A stretch of 59,552 nucleotides of DNA from Chloroflexi bacterium CFX4 (GTDB taxonomy: Bacteria > Chloroflexota > Anaerolineae > Aggregatilineales > UBA2796): NCBI GenBank assembly GCA_021404685.1, contig QWHC01000022.1, forward strand, positions 1-59,552, in the 5' to 3' direction. The first letter of the stretch is position 1. Every line of letters begins with the position of its first letter. This document shows, in pieces, positions 37,001-44,732 of this stretch. The position numbers and the translations under genes are program-made. The notes under the pieces were generated by a model. It ran no database searches. It saw nothing but the letters and a program-made list of their open reading frames with translations, and was not told the origin of the DNA.

Positions 37001-38756
37001 AGCGGCGGAAGCCTGCCACACCGCAGGTGATGACGCCTGCGCCGCTGAATACTACACACAGGCTGCCGATCTGCTGCGCCGCCAGCGCGATGCCAAGCGC
37101 TACGCCGAGACGCTTATCGCGCTTGGCTACGGACGCTTGCGCCTGAAGCAGCACAGCGCCGCTGTAGAGGCTTTTCAGGAGGCGCTGCGCGCTATGGAGC
37201 GCACCACCAAGCCTGAGGCGGCGCTTATGGCGCAGCTTTATGCCGATTTGGGTGCCGCCTATGCTGCTCTCGGTCAGACACGCGGCGCAGCAGGCGCCTT
37301 TAAGCAGGCACTCGGCTTGATCGATCAATTCAGCGCGCCTGAGCGGTATGCCGCGATCCTAACTGCCTTTGCCCGTTCAGAGATGCTGCTGGAGGCATAC
37401 CAGAGCGCTGCGACTGCCTACCAAGAGGTGCTGCAATTCGATCACGCGCCCGCTGAGCGCCGAAAACTGCTCAGTGAGCAGGCTGCCGCGCTCAGCAAGT
37501 TAGGGCAAGTGCCAGAGGCGATCCACGCCTACGAACAAGCGCTGGCGCTCTCCGAAGATGCCGCCGAACGGGCTGCCCTTCAGCAAGCACTCGGCGAAGG
37601 CTACATGCTGATGGAAAACTACGACGCGGCACGCGCACAGTATGAGGCTGCCCTTGATGGCGCGCCGCCTGAGCAGATCGGCGCAGTGTGGCACGCGCTG
37701 GGCGCACTTCAGCGCGCCGAGGCGAATTCCGACGCTGCCAGCGGTGACTATAAACACAGCTTGCTACAGGCTGCTCTCAATGCCTATACGCACGCCTTGC
37801 TGCACTTAGATTCTCGCCGTGACTCTGCGCTGCGTGCCGCCACTGAACGCGCCATCGGCGAACTGTACCTTGCCACGCAGCGCCCGCAGCAAGCAATCGC
37901 GCCGCTAGAGCGCGCCCTAGAATTGGAAAAGGCACAGCCACGCCAAGCCACAGCGACGCTCATCACGCTGATGCAGGCGCTTGCCCAAGCCTACGAAGCC
38001 TCTGGCAACCTTACCCGTGCTGTTGCTTATCACCACAGCGTGTTGGTCTATCAGGATACCCAGAGCGCCCTTGACGATCATCTTGCCACGCTTGGGCAGT
38101 TGGCGCGGCTCTATATGCAGCTAGGGCGCTATGGTGAGGTGATCAAAGCGGCTGAGGAAGCCCTGCGCCTTGAGGCACCGCTTTCCCGCCCGAATTATGC
38201 GCGCCTCAGCCAAACGTATTTTATGTATGGCAAGGCGCAGCATGAGCTGCATCAGCTTGAGCTTGCCGCTGCTAATCTGCGCCGCGCTATAAAGACGCCG
38301 CGCCCAACACCGATCCAAGAGGCAGCGCGCCAAGCCCTTGCCGAAGTTGAGGCAGAGATTGCCCGCCATGAGCAAACGCTTGCCGCCGCTGAACAATCGC
38401 GCCTGTTGTTAGAACGCACGCGCCTGCCCGACTTGAAAAGCCTTGCCTTTGTGATCGCCCTCCAAACCCAGAGCAACCACGCGCTGGGACGCCTTGACGC
38501 TGCCCAAACGCACCTTGAGGCGCTCATCGCCCTGCTGCGGCAGCGCCGCCACGAAATGAGCGCCGTCCCTGATCCGACTGTTCAAACGCTGTTGCTGCTG
38601 CTGCGCGGCGCAGAGCAGGCTGCCAACAAACATCAGGACGCTGCGGCGGCTGAATACCGCGCTGCCCTAGAGGCACTTCAGCGCGATCCGCACCCCAACG
38701 CGGCGTTATTATGGGTGGTGCGCTTTCTGCTAGAGGATAAGCAAACGACGCCGTGA
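34017..38756 (+). CDS. Giant P-loop NTPase-TPR protein (STAND-like)
   Basis: The 1579-residue protein has a P-loop NTPase module near the N-terminus: Walker A GTSGSGKT at 110-117, a Walker B-like VLLCDF at about 183-188, then a winged-helix-like region around 290-390. From about 400 almost to the end it is built of TPR-type helical repeats, with segments such as NRPDEAAESLQQALALRQAL and GDDSAAIAHLEAAAEILHKL. This order (NTPase, winged helix, repeat sensor) is that of STAND signalling ATPases (MalT, NB-ARC). There is no DNA-binding or effector domain before the NTPase, only about 90 residues of unknown type. Walker B has a single Asp. It overlaps the following ABC-2 permease start by 4 bases. 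Confidence 0.8.
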   Translation: MDATQFSANLSERHKAELIATSAALLNHPLHVSAQRLDSFALRLHRIEPPRDRDLPVLPPQPILRPAPQWVSLARAALQAPPPTLIIGYEAALARAADALIAERPVLLSGTSGSGKTAFLRGLAADPRLQAHFSIILWLEMQPDRETFTRLLALALEAPHILSAAPEAQPAMLSAAFQAARAVLLCDFSIPEADQAWFSAFAPHTAHLSAATADTPHAERIMLGKLPSPVVRQWLAEQTRLSPAELERLAELISGQAALLRLCAALLAEDDLTPQQLIDILRAAPADQRYAALLHESINTFPTEYRALCHDLAATQQVLLPSALIAERLAHPVAARRALTFLARRRLIDLHPTAEGDLCSLLFRLPADQISDSAQPFAVAPRTFAPFSQLDYVQDARAARAEFLHKQGIALTEENRPDEAAESLQQALALRQALNAPYAIAETLSALGRLAYLNGDDSAAIAHLEAAAEILHKLRDVPALELMRLALCRTYARVGRLEAALSIVDDESAPPADLAALYRARGEWDKALTCYERWLAASDDSEDGWLLAQIGRAETLILAGRADEALQSAPQGSFTALWAQALICQLAGDLDGALHSYAALESVTPHAWRGTVARSAARVLAAHGEVREAAMLVGAEGVWYEARQPYAAFARQRLSLALYAHFCLMLGDSENALRAAQESRALRAERADPESEAIACRVLGRLAWQGGDYEGALAAFEAELKALSAPSLRDDAERATVLHLLGDLHREQRNFERAAACYRRALSYQDAEISERLLTLLALAECLAELGRSAESLEVGAEAVAALYPHTESADLALVGSVLARQAQRQAAFGRAERALAIGEHWLQRLMERLEEALNHPEPALNALAIGLYLRSLPDVALAEHDPIRLIDLAERALLITETSAPQTWAAWAARRDLAELYGRLGRWAESAEVLAPLLAQVRQMSAPQGETGYLALAVHVGVARAAANLGDLALAVRHYEAALPYETDEQARCLLCLEAAEACHTAGDDACAAEYYTQAADLLRRQRDAKRYAETLIALGYGRLRLKQHSAAVEAFQEALRAMERTTKPEAALMAQLYADLGAAYAALGQTRGAAGAFKQALGLIDQFSAPERYAAILTAFARSEMLLEAYQSAATAYQEVLQFDHAPAERRKLLSEQAAALSKLGQVPEAIHAYEQALALSEDAAERAALQQALGEGYMLMENYDAARAQYEAALDGAPPEQIGAVWHALGALQRAEANSDAASGDYKHSLLQAALNAYTHALLHLDSRRDSALRAATERAIGELYLATQRPQQAIAPLERALELEKAQPRQATATLITLMQALAQAYEASGNLTRAVAYHHSVLVYQDTQSALDDHLATLGQLARLYMQLGRYGEVIKAAEEALRLEAPLSRPNYARLSQTYFMYGKAQHELHQLELAAANLRRAIKTPRPTPIQEAARQALAEVEAEIARHEQTLAAAEQSRLLLERTRLPDLKSLAFVIALQTQSNHALGRLDAAQTHLEALIALLRQRRHEMSAVPDPTVQTLLLLLRGAEQAANKHQDAAAAEYRAALEALQRDPHPNAALLWVVRFLLEDKQTTP

Positions 38757-39538
38757 GCCTCTTTCGCTACCGCGATGCAGCCTTTAGCCTTGCGCTGCTT
38801 AACCTGCGCTTGCGCTATAACAACACACTGATCGGCGCGGCGTGGAGCTTGGTTAACCCGCTTTTCTTCATGCTGATCTTCACCTTTGTCTTCAGCGTGC
38901 TGTTGCCCAACGACACGCCTGATTTTCCCGTTTTTGTGCTTTCGGCGCTGCTGGCATGGAATTACTTTCAGGCAGCCATCAGCAACGCGGCAATCAGCGT
39001 GACCAACGGGCGCGGACTCGTCTTGAAGATCGCCTTTCCGCGTGCCGTGCTGCCGTTGGCGGCCATCCTCACCGAGTTGGTCACCTTCAGCCTTGCCCTG
39101 AGCGTTGTGATCGGTGTACTCTACCTATCCGGGCGTGGGCTGGGCGCAGGGCTGTTGGCGCTGCCTTTGTTGGTGCTGCTGCTCACCCTTTTGGCAATCG
39201 GCGTTGGGCTGGCTTTGGCTGCCCTGAACGTGCGTTTGCGCGATACACAGGAATTTTTAAGCGTGTTCCTGTTCGGTTGGTTCTTCCTGACGCCGATTCT
39301 CTACCGATTGGAGAGCATTCCTGCGGAACGCGAACTGTTCGGCATCAGCGCACGGGCGTTTGTTCAGGTCATCAATCCGCTGTCGCCTTTGATCACTGCT
39401 TTTCGGCAGGCGATCTACGAACAGCGTTTCCCTGATCTGGCGCTGCTAGGCAGTGCTGCGCTCGCTGCCTGTGTGCTGTTCATCGGTGGCGTGTTGATCT
39501 TTGGGCGTGCCAGCCGCACCTTTGCCGAGACTCTATGA
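38753..39538 (+). CDS. ABC-2 type polysaccharide exporter permease (Wzm/TagG-like)
   Basis: The membrane part of an exporter for lipid-linked polysaccharide or teichoic-acid-like polymers. The 261 residues contain an N-terminal amphipathic segment then NLRLRYNNTLIGAAWSLVNP, the family hallmark, followed by six membrane helices (LFFMLIFTFVFSVLL, LAAILTELVTFSLALSVVIG and others). The start GTG overlaps the preceding TPR gene by 4 bases (GTGA), and its stop overlaps the ATPase start by 4 bases (ATGA). It forms the transporter with the downstream Wzt-like ATPase. The neighbouring epimerase and glycosyltransferases support a surface-glycan substrate. Confidence 0.9.
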   Translation: MSLFRYRDAAFSLALLNLRLRYNNTLIGAAWSLVNPLFFMLIFTFVFSVLLPNDTPDFPVFVLSALLAWNYFQAAISNAAISVTNGRGLVLKIAFPRAVLPLAAILTELVTFSLALSVVIGVLYLSGRGLGAGLLALPLLVLLLTLLAIGVGLALAALNVRLRDTQEFLSVFLFGWFFLTPILYRLESIPAERELFGISARAFVQVINPLSPLITAFRQAIYEQRFPDLALLGSAALAACVLFIGGVLIFGRASRTFAETL

Positions 39539-40305
39539 ACAGCCTTGAAGTACGCAACCTCTCCAAAACGTTCACCATCATCCGCAACCGTGCCGAGACG
39601 GTCAGCGGCTTCTTCATAGACCTTGCCCGTTTTTGGCGCAGAGTTGAGCATATCCCGTTTACAGCGCTGCAAAACATCGCGTTCAGCGTGGCGGCAGGCG
39701 AAACACTGGGCATCGTTGGCGCCAACGGAAGCGGCAAAAGCACGCTGCTTAAGTTGTTGGCGGGCATCTACACACCGACCTCAGGCACAATCCGCGTCAA
39801 TGGGCGTTTGGTGGCGCTCTTAGAGTTGGGCGCAGGCTTTCACCCTGAACTGAGCGGGCGCGAGAACATTCTGCTAAATGGTGCGCTATACGGACATACA
39901 CGGGTGAGCATGGCGCGCCGCGTGGCAGAGATCGCCGCCTTTGCCGAGATTGTGCCATTCCTCGACACGCCCTTGAAGCACTATTCCAGCGGAATGCAGG
40001 CGCGGCTTGGCTTTGCGATTGCGATGGCAACACCTGCTGAGATCATGCTGCTGGACGAGGTGCTTGCCGTTGGCGATCTGGCATTTCAGGCGCAGTGCGT
40101 GGCAAAACTGCGCGAATTGCAGGCAGCAGGGCGCACCTTGGTGCTTGTCTCGCACACCTTAGAATTGGTGCAAGACTTGTGTGATCGTGCTATCTGGCTG
40201 GACAAGGGCTGCCTGATGGCGGAGGGCAGCCCTGAGGAAGTGATCGCAGCCTATGCTGCACACAGCGCTATGCCAGCCGCGCAAACGCCTGTATGGTCTG
40301 GCTGA
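39535..40305 (+). CDS. Polysaccharide exporter ATP-binding protein (Wzt/TagH-like)
   Basis: The ATPase partner of the upstream permease. The 256 residues have Walker A GANGSGKSTLLKLLAG near 63, the Wzt-type segment LELGAGFHPELSGRENILLN, the signature HYSSGMQARLGFAIAM, Walker B IMLLDEVLAVGD and H-loop VSHTLELV. The N-terminal 40 residues (TIIRNRAETVSGFFIDLARF) match the extension found in polysaccharide exporters. It lacks the C-terminal carbohydrate-binding domain of O9a-type Wzt, so export probably does not depend on recognising a chain terminator. Its 3' end overlaps the convergent epimerase by 38 bases. Confidence 0.92.
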   Translation: MNSLEVRNLSKTFTIIRNRAETVSGFFIDLARFWRRVEHIPFTALQNIAFSVAAGETLGIVGANGSGKSTLLKLLAGIYTPTSGTIRVNGRLVALLELGAGFHPELSGRENILLNGALYGHTRVSMARRVAEIAAFAEIVPFLDTPLKHYSSGMQARLGFAIAMATPAEIMLLDEVLAVGDLAFQAQCVAKLRELQAAGRTLVLVSHTLELVQDLCDRAIWLDKGCLMAEGSPEEVIAAYAAHSAMPAAQTPVWSG

Positions 40306-41209
40306 TGCCTTCTGCCAGAGGTGTTTCGTAGATGTGGGCAGGAAAGGCGTTGTAAAGCGCGGCGCCATCGGTGCCTTCCGAAAAGGGCAGCGGCGCATCG
40401 CCGTGCGTAATCCGCACGTTGGGCGCATATTCCATGATCAGCGCCGCAACCTCACCAATGCTGATCGGTGTGCTGCCAAGGTTAAACACGTGCGCGCCAT
40501 TCAGCGGCATTTCCGCCGCTGCGATGAACTGGCGGGCAACATCGCTGGCGAAGTGCATTTGCGTCTTGCCGCCAAAGCTGATGTGATAATCCTGCCCGCG
40601 TGCGGCAGCCTGCATCGCTTTGGTCGGCTCACTGGTCAAGCCCTGATCGCGCCCTAGCCCATACACTGTGAACGGGCGCAACCCTGTGCTGCTGAGGGCG
40701 TGATCTTGCCAGTAGAGGCGTGCCGTGCCTTCATTCGCCTGTTTATAAACGCCGTACAGCGTGCGCGGCAGCAACGGTGCGTCGTGCGGCAGCAGGCGGT
40801 AAGGATAATCGGCAGCGTTGCCATACACCGCAATCGAGGACGCATAGGCAAGGTGCGCGATGCCAAGCTGCCGCGCTGCCTCAAACATATTGACTGTGCC
40901 AACCACATTCACTTGCGCGCCTAAGACGGGATTGGCACGGCAAGCTGGCACTTGCAGCGCCGCAAGGTGGATGATGTGCGTTACCTTTTGGGCTTCCAAG
41001 ACTGCCTTCACCTGCGCGAAATCGGTCAGGTCGCCATGCACAAAAGTGATCGATTCTTGCGCCGCACGCGGCAGCAGCAAATCGAGCCGTCCGCGGTCCG
41101 TGCTGAGATCAAAGCCGATGGCGCGCTTGCCTTCAAGGTGTAAATGATAGAGCGTCCAAGCGCCGATGCAACCCATACAACCGCTAACAAGGTACGTTGG
41201 CTCAGCCAT
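40268..41209 (-). CDS. NAD-dependent sugar epimerase/dehydratase (extended SDR)
   Basis: The protein of 313 residues (from ATG 41209) belongs to the nucleotide-sugar epimerase/dehydratase family. The Rossmann motif near the N-terminus reads TYLVSGCMGCIGAWTLYHLH (GxxGxxG). The NAD-binding segment HIIHLAALQVPACRANP follows, and the catalytic Tyr-Lys pair is in YGVYKQANEGTARLYW with Ser in YASSIAVYG. Reading from 41281 would add 24 residues with no family match, so the internal ATG (GGAAG about 8 bases upstream) is used. It is convergent with the polysaccharide exporter. The product sugar is not identifiable, and it may supply an activated sugar for the nearby glycan genes. Confidence 0.88.
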   Translation of the reverse strand: MAEPTYLVSGCMGCIGAWTLYHLHLEGKRAIGFDLSTDRGRLDLLLPRAAQESITFVHGDLTDFAQVKAVLEAQKVTHIIHLAALQVPACRANPVLGAQVNVVGTVNMFEAARQLGIAHLAYASSIAVYGNAADYPYRLLPHDAPLLPRTLYGVYKQANEGTARLYWQDHALSSTGLRPFTVYGLGRDQGLTSEPTKAMQAAARGQDYHISFGGKTQMHFASDVARQFIAAAEMPLNGAHVFNLGSTPISIGEVAALIMEYAPNVRITHGDAPLPFSEGTDGAALYNAFPAHIYETPLAEGISQTIQAFARLA

Positions 41210-41301
41210 ACAAGAACTTCCAATCGTGTGCGTGCAGGTGAAATGGCGCTGAAAGTAACACGCGCTGCGTCTGCCTGTCAAGGCGCACCCCGCTCAGGGT
41301 A

Positions 41302-41325
41302 GTTTTGCGTTATACTTGGCAGCAT
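41302..41325 (+). promoter_or_regulatory. Promoter-like element before the kinase gene
   Basis: GTTTTGCGT-TATACT-TGGCAGCAT, with -10 TATACT at 41311-41316, repeats the element before tadB with three differences. Seven bases after the hexamer is the ATG of a small upstream frame (41324). Confidence 0.6.
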
Positions 41326-41359
41326 GAAGCGCACTGTGCAGAATGGCTTTGAGGATTGA
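41324..41359 (+). CDS. Possible 11-codon leaderless upstream ORF
   Basis: ATG 41324 starts exactly 7 bases after a -10-like TATACT and encodes MKRTVQNGFED before TGA at 41357-41359. The kinase ATG follows 3 bases later, and the GAGG in the last codons would serve as its ribosome site. Translation of this mini-frame could couple to, or control, kinase translation. Evidence is positional only. Confidence 0.35.
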   Translation: MKRTVQNGFED

Positions 41360-41362
41360 ACG

Positions 41363-42442
41363 ATGGACCTACAGGCACTCGAAGGGCAGCAGTTCGGGCA
41401 ATATAAGCTGATGGCGTGGCTTGGTGAAGGCGCACACGTTCACGCTTACCTTGCCCGTGAAGGCGATTCGGGCGAATACCGTGTGATTAAGGTGCTGAAA
41501 TCGAACCTGACCGACAACGAAGCGGCACTGGCACGCTTCCATCAAGAGGCAGAGGCAGCCCTCAGCCTTGATCATCCGAATGTGGTCAAGGTCTATAGCT
41601 ATGACCGCGAGGGCGATCTGCTCTATCTGGTCGAGGAATTTTGTGAGGGCGGCAGTTTGATGGATAAGCTGAAGGCGAATCCGGAGCCGCTGCCGCTGGC
41701 GTTCGTCGTTCGCACGCTGGAAGACATCGCCGCTGCCCTTGATTTCGCCCATGCCCGCGGCATCGTCCACCGCGATTTGAAGCCTGAGAACATCCTCTAC
41801 AACGCGCAGGGCAAAGCAGCCCTCAGCGATTTGGGTGTGACCAAATATGCCGACGAGACGGAAGCGCGCTCACGAGAAGGCTTGGTCTTTGGCAACCCGG
41901 GCTATATGTCGCCAGAGGAATGGCAGCGCAAGGCGATTGATGCACGCACCGATATTTACGCGCTCGGCATCATCCTCTTTGAGATGCTGACAGGGCAACT
42001 CCCCTTTGAGCCTTCCAAGACGGGCAGCATGATGTTTGTGCATTTGCTGCACCTGATGGCGTCGCCGATCTCGGTGTTGGAACTGCGCCAAGACTTGCCG
42101 CCAAGCGTTGAGCCTGTCATCAGCAAGGCGATTGAAAAAGACCCTGACCTGCGCTATCAATCCGCCGGTGAATTGGTGGCAGCCTTCAAAGCTGCCCTTG
42201 ACTCTAAAGCCGCGCCCTTGCCCAAAGCCACACCACCTTCCAGCACAGCCGCCAGCAATGGCAGCAGCATTTTTGAGCGTGCCGCCCGCCGTGCCGATCC
42301 GCCAAGTTTTGCGCCGCCGCAGTTCCCACCGCGCCCGCCGCTTCCGCGCATCCTGTTTTTGGCGCTTTTCGCGGCACTTTTAGGGCTGCTCTATTGGTGG
42401 TGGCAGCAGAGGCAAGCTGAACAGGAGGCAGCAGAGGCATAA
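41363..42442 (+). CDS. Membrane-anchored Hanks-type Ser/Thr protein kinase
   Basis: The 359-residue protein has an N-terminal kinase domain (about 12-280) and a C-terminal single membrane helix (RILFLALFAALLGLLYWWW near 329-347) with almost nothing outside. Kinase motifs present are the glycine loop LGEGAHVHAY, the ATP lysine in RVIKVL (Lys43), the catalytic loop HRDLKPEN (136-143) with Asp138, the metal motif DLG (156-158) in place of the usual DFG, and MSPEEW for APE. All catalytic residues look intact; DLG is seen in some active bacterial kinases. It lacks PASTA or other sensor repeats. The linker (about 281-325) is proline-, serine- and alanine-rich. It is convergent with and directly abuts the SDR gene. 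Confidence 0.92.
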   Translation: MDLQALEGQQFGQYKLMAWLGEGAHVHAYLAREGDSGEYRVIKVLKSNLTDNEAALARFHQEAEAALSLDHPNVVKVYSYDREGDLLYLVEEFCEGGSLMDKLKANPEPLPLAFVVRTLEDIAAALDFAHARGIVHRDLKPENILYNAQGKAALSDLGVTKYADETEARSREGLVFGNPGYMSPEEWQRKAIDARTDIYALGIILFEMLTGQLPFEPSKTGSMMFVHLLHLMASPISVLELRQDLPPSVEPVISKAIEKDPDLRYQSAGELVAAFKAALDSKAAPLPKATPPSSTAASNGSSIFERAARRADPPSFAPPQFPPRPPLPRILFLALFAALLGLLYWWWQQRQAEQEAAEA

Positions 42443-43255
42443 CTAGACGCCGCTGTAGGCGCTGAAGCCGCCATCCACTGGCACGACAATGCCCGTGACG
42501 AAGCGCGCCGCCTCGCTGGCAAGCCAGATGAGCGCACCGATCAGGTCGTCAGGCTCGCCAAAGCGTCCCATCGGCGTGTGGCTGATGATTTGCTGACCGC
42601 GTGCGGTCAACGCGCCGCTTTCTGGGTCAATCAGCAGGAAGCGGTTTTGTTCGCCCAGAAAAAAGCCCGGCGCAATGGCATTCACGCGGATATGTGGGCT
42701 GTGTTCACGTGCCATATAGACGGCAAGCCACTGCGTGAAATTGTTGAGGGCAGCCTTGGCGCTGGCATAGGCAACCACACGAGTCAGCGGTGTGAAGGCT
42801 GCCATTGAGGAGAGGTTGATAATCACGCCGCTGCCTTGCGCTGCCATGCCTTGCCCAAACACCTGAGCCGCCAACACGCTGCCCAGCCAATTCAGGTTAA
42901 AGACCCACGTCAGCGCTTCGGCGGGCAGGTCGAAGAAAGTGCGCTGATCAGGTGTCACGGTTGCTTGCGGCTGATTGCCGCCCGCCGCATTCACCAGAAT
43001 ATCCACACGCCCAAAGTGCGCGGCAATCTGCGCGGCTGCCGCTTCAAGCTGTGCTTTATCCAGCACGTCGGTGGGAATACCGAGCGCTTGCCCGCCCGAT
43101 TCTTGCAGTTCGGTAACCAGCGCCGCCAGTGGCTCAGCGCGGCGCGCCAAGATCGCCACTTGTGCGCCTGCCGCCGCCAGCCCACGCACAAGGCTCATGC
43201 CTAAAGCGCCGCTGCCGCCCGTCACAACGGCAACTTTACCCGTCAGACTGAACAT
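42443..43255 (-). CDS. Short-chain dehydrogenase/reductase
   Basis: A classical SDR of 270 residues from ATG 43255. It has the cofactor motif VVTGGSGALGMSL (TGxxxGxG), the structural motif LVNAAGGN, catalytic Ser in INLSSMAAF, and the pair YASAK. The insert GNQPQATVTPDQRTFFDLPA and the C-terminal RFVTGIVVPVDGGFSAYSGV resemble D-mannonate oxidoreductase or gluconate dehydrogenase relatives, but the substrate is uncertain. The ATG has GAGGT 8 bases upstream and overlaps the end of the upstream glycosyltransferase gene by 20 bases. A longer start at 43282 would overlap by 47. It is the last gene of the O-antigen-ligase-like operon. Confidence 0.9.
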   Translation of the reverse strand: MFSLTGKVAVVTGGSGALGMSLVRGLAAAGAQVAILARRAEPLAALVTELQESGGQALGIPTDVLDKAQLEAAAAQIAAHFGRVDILVNAAGGNQPQATVTPDQRTFFDLPAEALTWVFNLNWLGSVLAAQVFGQGMAAQGSGVIINLSSMAAFTPLTRVVAYASAKAALNNFTQWLAVYMAREHSPHIRVNAIAPGFFLGEQNRFLLIDPESGALTARGQQIISHTPMGRFGEPDDLIGALIWLASEAARFVTGIVVPVDGGFSAYSGV

Positions 43256-44729
43256 CGCAGAATACCTCATAGAAGATGACAAAAGGCGGATAGGTCAGTT
43301 CACGCTGGACAGGGCAACGCGCCAGCAGGGCGCGCAGCGTGGCTTCTTCCTCAGGCAGCGTGCCGCCGTAATAGACAACGCGCAACGCACCCTGATAGCC
43401 CGCCAACCAGTCGGCAATCTCGGCACGACTATAGCGCGTAATGCCGAGCATCTGCCAAGTGCGCGGATACAGCCAACTGCGCGACTCAGTGAAGATCAAG
43501 CGCGCATTGGCAAGCAGATCAGGCGTGTAGTAGGTCATGGGCAGATAAGCGCCATCGTGCAAATAGAGGATTGGCACGCGCTCCGAATCGGGCAAGGCGC
43601 GCAAGTCAGCGGCAATCTCGCGGAAGGGCGGACGCAGCAGATCGGGCGGTGTGTAGTGTGCGATCAAGCCGCCTAGGCAGATCACGATCAGCGCGGCATA
43701 GAGCAGCCGTGCCGGCGAACGGCGCGGCGCAAACGCAACTGCGCCGGCAAGAGCCACCACCATAAACGGCGCAACCATGCCGAATGAGCGCTCTGAGTAG
43801 ATCGGCGCACGCAGCGAGACGATCAACGCCGCGATCAACGTCCCAAAGACGGCAATCAGGCAGAACAGCCACGCCGCACGCACTGAACCTTGCCGCACCT
43901 GCCGCATATCTATGCCGTTGACCGCCAACAGCAGCCAGACCGCCACCACACCAATCGGGATGAGCGCCACAGGAAAGACGACGGCAAAGATCAGATAGCC
44001 CGCCGAAAAGACAGGTGCCAGCGCGTTCGGCGGCATAATCCAAAAGCCACCAAACACAGCGCTGGTCTGGCTGAGGAAGGTAAATGCCTGTGGCAGATAG
44101 AGCAGCGCGATTAGCACGTCTGCGCTGAGCCACAGCCGCCATTTGGCGCGCATCGGTGGATAGGCAAGCAGCCAGATATGCAGCACAGCCAGCGTTAGGC
44201 CGCAAATATAGTGTGTGTACAGGCTGACCAGCGCACCAATCACATACAACAGCCAACCGTAGCCTTTGCCGCGCCACATTGCCGCCAAGCCAACAGCCGC
44301 CCATGCCAACGCGGTGAAACTCAAAGCGTATTGGCGAGTCTCTTGCGCGTAGTAGACCTGATAAGGCGCAAAAACGGCTAGGATCAGGGCAAGTAACGCC
44401 GCCCGTTCATTAAAAAGCAGCCGTGCCAAATGGTAGCAAGCGGGCAGCGCCAAGACCGCAATCAGCACCGAGAGCATTCGCAAGGCGACGACGCTTTCGC
44501 CAACGAACTGCACCCACAGCCACAGCAGCGCGAAGTACAGCGGCGGATGCACATCGCCTGCCACGCCGTTCTGAAAGAGGCTGATCGGATCAAACAGGCT
44601 GACCACGCGCTGCGAGAATGTTTCATCAAACCACAGGCTGTGCGTGTTCAAGCCATAGACGCGCAGCCACGCGCCAATAATCAACAAAAGCAGCAGCAAG
44701 GGCAAACGGTTTCGCTGAACAGCTTGCAT
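43236..44729 (-). CDS. ArnT/GT39-like membrane glycosyltransferase
   Basis: The 497-residue protein has 10 or more membrane helices. Its N-terminus carries the GT-C hallmarks: a first helix LPLLLLLLIIGAWLRVYGL, then SLWFDETFSQRVVS with the acidic pair near residue 36, and GDVHPPLYFALLWLW, followed by FAPYQVYYAQETRQYAL. These match the dolichyl-/polyprenyl-phosphate-sugar-using transferases of the ArnT/PMT family. Such enzymes move sugars from lipid carriers to proteins or glycolipids outside the cytoplasm. It follows the ligase-like gene after 3 bases and overlaps the SDR gene. AAGGAA precedes the ATG. Acceptor unknown. Confidence 0.87.
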   Translation of the reverse strand: MQAVQRNRLPLLLLLLIIGAWLRVYGLNTHSLWFDETFSQRVVSLFDPISLFQNGVAGDVHPPLYFALLWLWVQFVGESVVALRMLSVLIAVLALPACYHLARLLFNERAALLALILAVFAPYQVYYAQETRQYALSFTALAWAAVGLAAMWRGKGYGWLLYVIGALVSLYTHYICGLTLAVLHIWLLAYPPMRAKWRLWLSADVLIALLYLPQAFTFLSQTSAVFGGFWIMPPNALAPVFSAGYLIFAVVFPVALIPIGVVAVWLLLAVNGIDMRQVRQGSVRAAWLFCLIAVFGTLIAALIVSLRAPIYSERSFGMVAPFMVVALAGAVAFAPRRSPARLLYAALIVICLGGLIAHYTPPDLLRPPFREIAADLRALPDSERVPILYLHDGAYLPMTYYTPDLLANARLIFTESRSWLYPRTWQMLGITRYSRAEIADWLAGYQGALRVVYYGGTLPEEEATLRALLARCPVQRELTYPPFVIFYEVFCDVQSDG

Positions 44730-44732
44730 TGC

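Noticed and set aside
34017..38756. Avs-type antiviral STAND protein
   Set aside because: No nuclease, protease or other effector domain precedes the NTPase and no defence genes are nearby; the neighbours are glycan genes.
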